In this document: positions 58,123-64,000 of the stretch, in pieces | Layout of the letters: each line of letters begins with the position of its first letter | How positions within the stretch are numbered: the stretch's first letter is position 1 | Source: Adineta steineri | Lineage: Eukaryota; Rotifera; Eurotatoria; Adinetida; Adinetidae | Reading direction: 5' to 3' | NCBI GenBank assembly: GCA_905250115.1 | Contig: CAJNOI010000133.1 | Coordinates: 212,983-276,982 of the forward strand | Length of the DNA: 64,000 nt | The notes under the pieces: model-generated | Told to the model about the DNA's origin: nothing | The model's database searches: none | What the model saw: the letters and a program-made list of their open reading frames with translations, nothing else | Translations under genes and position numbers: made by a program

Positions 58123-58969
58123 AGTAGTAGTTGTCGTTGTTGTAGCTGTTGTAGTCGTCACTGTAATTAATGTTACTGTCGTTGTTGTCGTTGTGGTTTT
58201 TGTATTCAATGTTATAAGTACGGCAGCAATGCCCGTACCAAGAAGAAGAAGAACAAGTAACGACAAAAATAAACAGACAAGTGTATGTCGATGACAAATA
58301 CGATTACAATAGCTAAGTGAAAGATATTCAAAGTACAAGAGACAACAAGTGTAAGAAAGCAACTTACTGTTTCTTTCGATTCCTATTCAACTTTTGATGA
58401 TGTTCATCTTTAAAAGTCATTCGATTTGGCTGTGCACCAGTTGGTTGCGTTATAGATGGAACGAGCTCAGTTTTTTTATTCGCGGAAGGCTAAAAAATAA
58501 GGAAGTTTAAGTGTCATCCTAAAAAAGTTTCGTGCCCTTCATTGTTAAACTACGTAGAGTTCTACTAGTTCAGCAAAATTCTTCAAGAGTTTTACTCAAA
58601 TAACTAATTTAAATTGCAATTTTTTGCTTACCTTATAATCATTCGTAGCGTTAACTTGTAGTGATGAAATTTTTAGATGGATGATAGGAATAGGTTGAAT
58701 GTCTGATTTCGACGGATGACAACGCTAAAGAAAAAAAGGAGTTGAGAGAATTTTGTGAATTATTTACGTTCCGAAAAATAATTAATGAAAGAGCTCATCA
58801 AATCAGTGACTAAGGTAAAATAAACAACGAGTTTATAAAGAAACTTTTGAAAAGAGCATTTCTTTTGGTATTTAAGGCAAATTTCAAATTTGACACTAGT
58901 GCATACCTGATGTCGCGTTCTAAATGAAATTTTTCTGGAAACACGAATCACTTGGATAGATCGAGACAT
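58087..58969 (-). CDS. Type II membrane protein stub with Thr-rich linker, 3' truncated
   Basis: Exons 58907-58969, 58632-58724, 58368-58489 and 58087-58312 join in phase (504 nt, 167 aa). The protein has a short polar cytoplasmic part, one TM segment (CLFLSLLVLLLLGTGIAAVL) and a long Thr/Val-rich stretch, then RVWVWVWVSDK encoded by the telomere-like hairpin. The NHL gene in this window has the same plan (N-terminal anchor, Thr linker, then a propeller). Here the extracellular domain is missing and the hairpin sits exactly where the next intron or domain would begin. Probably a truncated gene; whether it is expressed is unknown. Confidence 0.65.
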
Positions 58970-59514
58970 ATCGATATTTTTTAGATGAATAGTTGCATGG
59001 CTCAGCTCAAGCTATATAAAGAAACCCTGCCAACATCGGAGAACAGGGGGTGCTGATTGTATCTCAATTTCTCACATCGTATCGAGTGTTTGTAAAGTGT
59101 AGGGTATCTGTTTTACTATTCAATAAAATCGAATCTTATTACATGTCATAGTGAAAATGATCCAAAAGAAAAGCATTGCAAGTGGAAGAGAAAAACATGC
59201 TTCATTCAATATTCTTGTATTGGGTTATTTCAATAAAATTTGTTTCATCACAGAAAGTGAAACCTTACTATACCTTGTCCTCATTTTTTTACGGTTGAAG
59301 ATTATTTGTTAGAGTGTCCATTACTCATTTACACCCACACCCTCAAAATGAAAAGCGTCATTTGAGATAAGAAATTTGCTCTTGGTGATTGTTATTGTAT
59401 GTTTTTCTTATCTAATGACACACAACAAAAAAGTGACATCATACATGTTACTATTAATTCAATGTAAAATGAGATGATTACTGTATTTTCGTTCGGTTTT
59501 ACTATCGAGGAATA
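58970..59514. other. Intergenic, divergent
   Basis: Upstream DNA of two divergent genes. A lone C-rich arm (TTTACACCCACACCCTCAA) lies at 59330-59347, perhaps half of a telomere-like hairpin. No other feature seen. Confidence 0.5.
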
Positions 59515-60172
59515 ATGATCAATAATTTTGCAAATCCGAAATCTATTTCTGTACCATCAGTTCACAGTAAAGATCATATAGTCTATTTTGAATATAATTG
59601 TAGTTTGAATCTTTTAGCTGGATGTTGCAAAACAGAATTTGATTCAACTTATCAAAATGATTTGAATGGTGTGATTAGTCAAAATGAATTTCAAGAATCC
59701 ATTAATAAAATCAATCGTCTAATATCTTCAACTAAATTCATCGTCATGTTTGTTCTTGTCTTTGGTTTCTGTATTATTGGTACAATAGTATCCTTTATCG
59801 TTGGTTTAATCACATCAGGTGACTTTATATTCATTGGTGTAGCAATTGCTTTATTTCTTTTTGGACTTACCTTTATCTTTGTTGGATGTTTTATCGTACA
59901 GCGTCGAAGTGCCGAACGAATACGAAAAGCGATTGCTCAAGAATCAAGAAAATATTCAGCACGATCGCCAATATTATGTCGTTGGCGATTGAAAACGACG
60001 ACTGAATATGATGAAGAATATGGAAATCAGCATAGCCATCAGGTAACTTACTCTGCTAAGACTATTATCTATAGAAAATTTTTTTCAGTTAGTCATTGAC
60101 ACCAATCGCTCAATTAATTCAGAATTAATTACTACTGAATCACCATCATGGCTGGTGGACATCCATTTGTAA
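59515..60172 (+). CDS. Small two-TM protein, unknown family
   Basis: Exons 59515-60042 and 60089-60172 join at phase 0 (612 nt, 203 aa). Residues 25-45 include a LLAGCCKTEFD segment, then a polar helix (QNEFQESINKINR). Two TM segments follow at about 75-100 and 105-128, then a basic tail, WRLKTTTEYDEEYG and a final exon reading LVIDTNRSINSEL. Probably an internal-membrane or surface protein. I do not recognise the family, though similar small two-TM proteins recur in rotifer genomes as I remember them. Confidence 0.7.
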
Positions 60173-60405
60173 ATATTAAAGTATCTAATTAGTTTTTTTT
60201 ATTTTTATACGCAAATGTTAACTCATAAGCAGTGAGTGTTTCTGATAGCAGTGGCAAGAATTTTTTGATATATTAAAATGTCTGTTTCTGTCATAACATG
60301 GATCAGACATTCTTTTTATTTACAACACAATAATTATAATACATATATGATTAAATATATAATGAAAAAAAAAACAAAGTTATAGTCAAATTTTCAATGG
60401 TTGAG

Positions 60406-61395
60406 TTAATGGTGTTTATCTTGATGTTGTGTAACGGCATTTTGTGCCGTGAAAGAAGCATCCATGATGCCAATTCGATTATCTCTCACTTGAATAAGTT
60501 GTTTTAAATACGTTTTGATTGACTTTCGAAAACGTGGTGAAGAAAGAAAAAATATATAGAATGATGATGCAAAATTTATACCTATAATAAATGTTGTTAT
60601 TTGACCAATTAAATATTCAAGTACAACTTGATCATAACTTCGCATTGCACGTGTATTAAGAGTAGCCACCGAATAAAGCAGCCCGATAAGCTGAGGTAAG
60701 ATACATATAATACTTATACAAGTTTGTGCAATCATCATTCTTGTCATTTGTTGTTCCCATTGTGATAAACGATTTCGAGCTTGATTTTGTTGAATATGCA
60801 TATGCTTGATAAGACGAATATTTCGATGTGTAAGAATACCAAATATAACTAGAATAATAAGTGGAAGCAAAGCAACCATAAAAGGTGTAAGAAAATAGGT
60901 AGCTATCTGTTGGAAGAGGTCATTAGTAAACCAACAACTAGACAGTTGAGGAACATAATCAACAAAAATAAGATAAGGTGCATTAACGCATGACCAAAAA
61001 AGAAAAGGCATTGGAAAAAGACAACGAGCAATATTTTTTGAGCTTAATTGTCGTATTCGAGCTGATCTGGATGTACATGCCCATCGATCAAATGCAGCTA
61101 AACATAAAAAACTCATTGCGCATGGTACTGTGACTTCACTAAAGAAGACCATTAATCTACATGAAATCTTAGAAGACATTAGCGGTAATGATGGAAAAAT
61201 TGGAAGAAAAAGAATTAATAAAGCGGCAATATCGAATAATGATTGACCGACAACATAATAAGAACTTGGAGATTGACGAAATGTTTTAATTCCAATAAAA
61301 AGAATTCCATTAATTAAAGCTCCTGGAATTCCCAATGCAAATAGAGTAACTGGTCCCCAAAAAGATAATTTTGTAGCTATATCAAGCATAGACAT
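60406..61395 (-). CDS. Orphan rhodopsin-like GPCR
   Basis: An intronless 329-aa protein with seven TM segments: TM1 about 15-37 (GIPGALINGILF), TM3 ending in AAFDRWACT (a DRW in the DRY position), TM5 about 165-190, TM6 after a basic loop (QQMTRMMIAQTCISIICILPQ), TM7 ending FYIFFLSSPRFRKSI. Conserved Cys near TM3 start and in the second extracellular loop could form the usual disulphide. Ligand unknown; peptide-receptor-like appearance. A second Met lies three codons in, so the exact start is uncertain. Confidence 0.85.
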   Translation of the reverse strand: MSMLDIATKLSFWGPVTLFALGIPGALINGILFIGIKTFRQSPSSYYVVGQSLFDIAALLILFLPIFPSLPLMSSKISCRLMVFFSEVTVPCAMSFLCLAAFDRWACTSRSARIRQLSSKNIARCLFPMPFLFWSCVNAPYLIFVDYVPQLSSCWFTNDLFQQIATYFLTPFMVALLPLIILVIFGILTHRNIRLIKHMHIQQNQARNRLSQWEQQMTRMMIAQTCISIICILPQLIGLLYSVATLNTRAMRSYDQVVLEYLIGQITTFIIGINFASSFYIFFLSSPRFRKSIKTYLKQLIQVRDNRIGIMDASFTAQNAVTQHQDKHH

Positions 61396-62061
61396 CTTTG
61401 ACTTTCTTGATTTTTTGTTAATAAAATAAAATAAATATTATTCAACAACTGACGTCTTCTCTTTACTTTTCTTTTCAAAAAAGTACTTTAATCAAAATCT
61501 CATCTATTTTCTCTTTTTTCTATGACAGCCTGAAAAAGAATATATTAATATACCTAGTAAGCCAACGGCATTATGTCAAAAACAGAATATTTAGAAAACT
61601 AATTTCCGTAAATAATTTTCATCATAAACAGATTTATTTGTCATTATCAGATATACTTATTCTGTCAAGAAAAAAAATGATTTACATTTATATAATAAAA
61701 ATATATGACCTTTTCTATTTCCCTTCCAGGTCGTAAATGATATAATCATAAAATTATTTTACTTTTTAAACGTCAACAATTTCTAATGAATTCAATGTTC
61801 TATTTTTACAAAAATAAAAGTAATATCAAAAATCTGAATTTTATATAAAGATTATTTTTCATTATTCGAGTTCATTATATAAATAATTATTAAATCTTCT
61901 TGTCCCTCATCAGACAGATTAAGGCTTTATTAGAGTCAGTCAATTTGATTATTATTCTTCTTTATCTTTATTTATAAAGTAATAAGATAAAGTGACACTC
62001 CTATTACTGATAAAATATTTCTCATTTTGTCTAGAAATGATTAAAATACGAATAATAACAT

Positions 62062-62134
62062 GGGGATGTAGCTCATATGGTAGAGCGCTCGCTTAGCATG
62101 CGAGAGGTATTGGGATCGATGCCCAACTTCTCCA
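62062..62134 (+). tRNA. tRNA-Ala (AGC), slightly degenerate
   Basis: A 73-nt cloverleaf: acceptor GGGGATG/CTTCTCC with one T-T mismatch and one G-T pair, D arm GCTC/GAGC, anticodon stem CTCGC/GCGAG with loop TTAGCAT (AGC), T arm TTGGG/CCCAA with loop ATCGATG instead of the usual TTCGA(N)N. The changed position 54 lies in the internal B-box promoter, so it may be a weak or pseudogene copy. Confidence 0.75.
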
Positions 62135-62234
62135 ATTCTGTTTTTTTTACACTTTAGATAATCGAAATATTGTTTTAAATTTCAACTTCTATCCATACTA
62201 TATATATTTTATACTGGTATAAGCCATAATTGAT

Positions 62235-62290
62235 TGAGGGTGAGTGTAGACGTGGGATTCTTTTTCGTCACAGTTACATCTACATCCTTA
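62235..62290. repeat. Telomere-like hairpin
   Basis: Arm TTGAGGGTGAGTGTAGACGT, spacer GGATTCTTTTTCGTCAC, then TTACATCTACATCCTTACAA. Confidence 0.7.
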
Positions 62291-62952
62291 CAATTTGTTG
62301 TATAGTCTTTGAAAGTATAGTTTCTTCTTACAAGAAGTTTATTATCAAAAAATAAAAATTTTATGTCAAAAGCAGATATGCATATAGTATGTGTCAGTTA
62401 GAAGAAGTGGAAATAGACACAAGTAGATCAATTTTAACTTTAATATAGACTACTCATTGCAACTATGTCATACGATTGACGGAGTACAACTGTAAGAATA
62501 TAATAATTATTTTCAATTCAATTGTATTTTGTTGAAGATAAATATCGATTACTCTGTAAATTATCATTATATATTAGTAGTGTAAAGATTCTTTTTAATT
62601 GTCAATAAAATATAAAAATTTATTTCGAATCAAAAGAAATATCTGCATTGATTATGTTTACAATACAGAGAATAATTTTAATTGCGATGAATGTATTCAG
62701 TTTCAATATTATCAAAATAATTCTAGTATGCTGAAGGATAAAGGATGATCCTATAATCTCATGAAAAGTATCTAAACTGCGTATATATGTTATTTTTACT
62801 TAGTGTTGACAAATGAAAAAATTAGAATCCAATAAATACAATTTGTAAAAAACTTTCGTTTTATTTTAAAATGATATTTTTGTCAAATGCAAATGAACGC
62901 AATCAACGTATATTTTAGTCAATAGACGAGTGAGTGACTTTGTGCGAAAGTT

Positions 62953-63368
62953 TTACCAAGGTATTTTATTATTTTCTGGATCAAAGAATACTCCGGATGG
63001 ACCGTCGTCTGGAAGTGTTGCAACATAGACAATAGCTCGAGCAGCTTGAGTTGGTGGTGGATAGCCTTCCTTGTTGTTAGTCATGTATGTCTTTGCCGGT
63101 CCTAAAATATGACTTAGATAAAAAGAAAGATTTTTAGAAGGCTTCATTAATACCGACCAGGATTTACACTATTGATTTTGATATTCCAATTTTCAGTACG
63201 AAATTCCATATCGAATTGAACAGTCATCATATTGACAGCTGTTTTCGATGTTGAGTAAGCTAATCGATTACGATCTGGAAGTGGTTTTCCAAAAGATCCC
63301 ATTTGACTTGATACATTTACAATACGGTCTTGTTTTGATTTTTGCAATAATGGAATAAATGCTTAACG
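62953..63368 (-). pseudogene. Short-chain dehydrogenase/reductase fragment
   Basis: Exons 63158-63368 and 62953-63101 join at phase 1 and give the C-terminal half of a carbonyl-reductase-like SDR: AFIPLLQKS, RIVNVSSQMG (Ser of the active site), YSTSKTA (YxxxK) and INSVNPGPAKT, ending PENNKIPW. The Rossmann half with the GxxxGxG nucleotide-binding motif is not seen upstream in the remaining 630 bases. Directly before AFIPLL the frame has a TAA where a Gln codon would fit. So this is a 5'-truncated or stop-carrying copy, unless upstream exons lie beyond the window edge and the TAA is intronic. Confidence 0.65.
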
Positions 63369-64000
63369 CACTTCTACACAATTATATATTACGAAAACAT
63401 GTTACAGACTAAGCATATGCCTCTATATCGTTAAAAAATATGATTATATTTATCATCGTTGACAAACTTTAAAAAATTTACAAAAAAATAAGTTAAACAG
63501 TAACTTTCTGCACTAATATCATAAGACATATTTCAATCATCCATAGGATAGTAGAATAAAGCATGTTTTGACTAGATATGTGACAACGAGGGTGTGAGTA
63601 TGAGTGTGAGTATCTCTCTTTAGCTGCCCACAATCACACTCACATTCTTTTGTATTTGAATTGATCGATTGAAAAGAACAATATTTTCGTTATTCACCAA
63701 ATGATTTTATTTGAAAAAGACTAGCTATTCGTGCCTCCACCCTTATTCAGGAAACACAGGAAAATAAGCAGAAGAATCAAAGAAGATGATGGAATACACC
63801 TTCTTTTATATCGTGCAAGAAGTAAAAAGAATGTAGAACAAAATAAGAAAAAGAAAGAATAATACCAATGTTATTAGAGAGTGCTCTATAACATTGATAC
63901 ATTAGATATTCAATCAGTTCATAGAAAAAGAACACAAGTCATAGTTTAGCAACAGCAAACCTTGGCACATGATCTTTTAACAGTGACGGTTTTCTTTCTG
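63369..64000. other. Window end, no gene seen
   Basis: AT-rich DNA with one telomere-like hairpin (63588-63646). No coding feature supported. Confidence 0.5.
63588..63646. repeat. Telomere-like hairpin
   Basis: Arm GAGGGTGTGAGTATGAGTGT, spacer AGTATCTCTCTTTAGCTG, then CACAATCACACTCACATTC. Confidence 0.75.

Larger units (their letters stand above)
61396..62952. other. Intergenic with tRNA-Ala-like gene and one hairpin
   Basis: Contains the tRNA at 62062-62134 and a telomere-like hairpin at 62235-62290. The remainder is AT-rich with no supported gene. Confidence 0.55.

Overview
The window looks like nuclear DNA from a bdelloid rotifer (Adineta/Rotaria-like). I base this on four things. The DNA is AT-rich and many introns are only about 36-60 nt. 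TGTGGG-like telomere-type repeats are scattered throughout. The gene content matches bdelloid families as I remember them: a D8C/REJ/polycystin protein, PAN, Kelch, NHL and SRCR secreted or membrane proteins with Thr/Ser-rich linkers, an ADP-ribosyltransferase-TPR relic and orphan GPCRs. Genes of non-animal type sit among them (a Trk/HKT cation transporter and a GH35 beta-galactosidase). No database was consulted; species and orthology are inference.

Layout. 1-9.9 kb (minus): a complete ~24-exon polycystin-1-like gene. 9.9-16.6 kb: duplicated promoter/first-exon segments, a long telomere-like tract, and a small PAN-domain secreted gene. 16.6-19.0 kb (minus): a 7-exon Trk/HKT-type transporter. 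20.4-22.6 kb (plus): a GH35 beta-galactosidase with a 5' lesion. 23.3-28.1 kb (plus): an intronless LDLa/EGF/7TM receptor. 29.0-31.7 kb: an ART-TPR pseudogene. 32.3 kb: an intron-containing tRNA-Tyr. 33.7-36.9 kb: a secreted Kelch-repeat gene. 38.1-48.6 kb: a large DNA transposon with 8-bp target duplications, terminal inverted repeats with long subterminal tandem arrays, a KDZ-like transposase and a DUF3987-like multi-exon gene. 48.8-51.2 kb: an SRCR-like secreted gene and a membrane-anchored NHL gene. 53.0-57.8 kb: one gene made of three fused two-TM, Cys-rich modules. 58.1-59.0 kb: a truncated type II membrane gene. 59.5-61.4 kb: a small membrane protein and an orphan GPCR. 62.1 kb: a tRNA-Ala-like gene. 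63 kb: a broken short-chain dehydrogenase.

Two features stand out. (1) The 10.5-kb element at 38149-48644 is bounded by the direct repeat TCAGGCAT and carries two split genes whose exon phases I could join by hand. (2) At least 17 short hairpins have a TGTGGG-like G-rich left arm, a CT/GA-rich spacer and a C-rich right arm, often with termini TTGAGG...CCTCAA. They lie in introns, between genes, and exactly at the ends of two truncated genes. They are either a miniature inverted-repeat element family or scars of telomeric-repeat addition at breaks.

Most genes encode secreted or surface proteins and show no operon-like organisation. The functional links I see are evolutionary: shared promoter/signal-exon duplications, phase-1 Ser/Thr-rich linker exons reused between genes, and candidate horizontal acquisitions.
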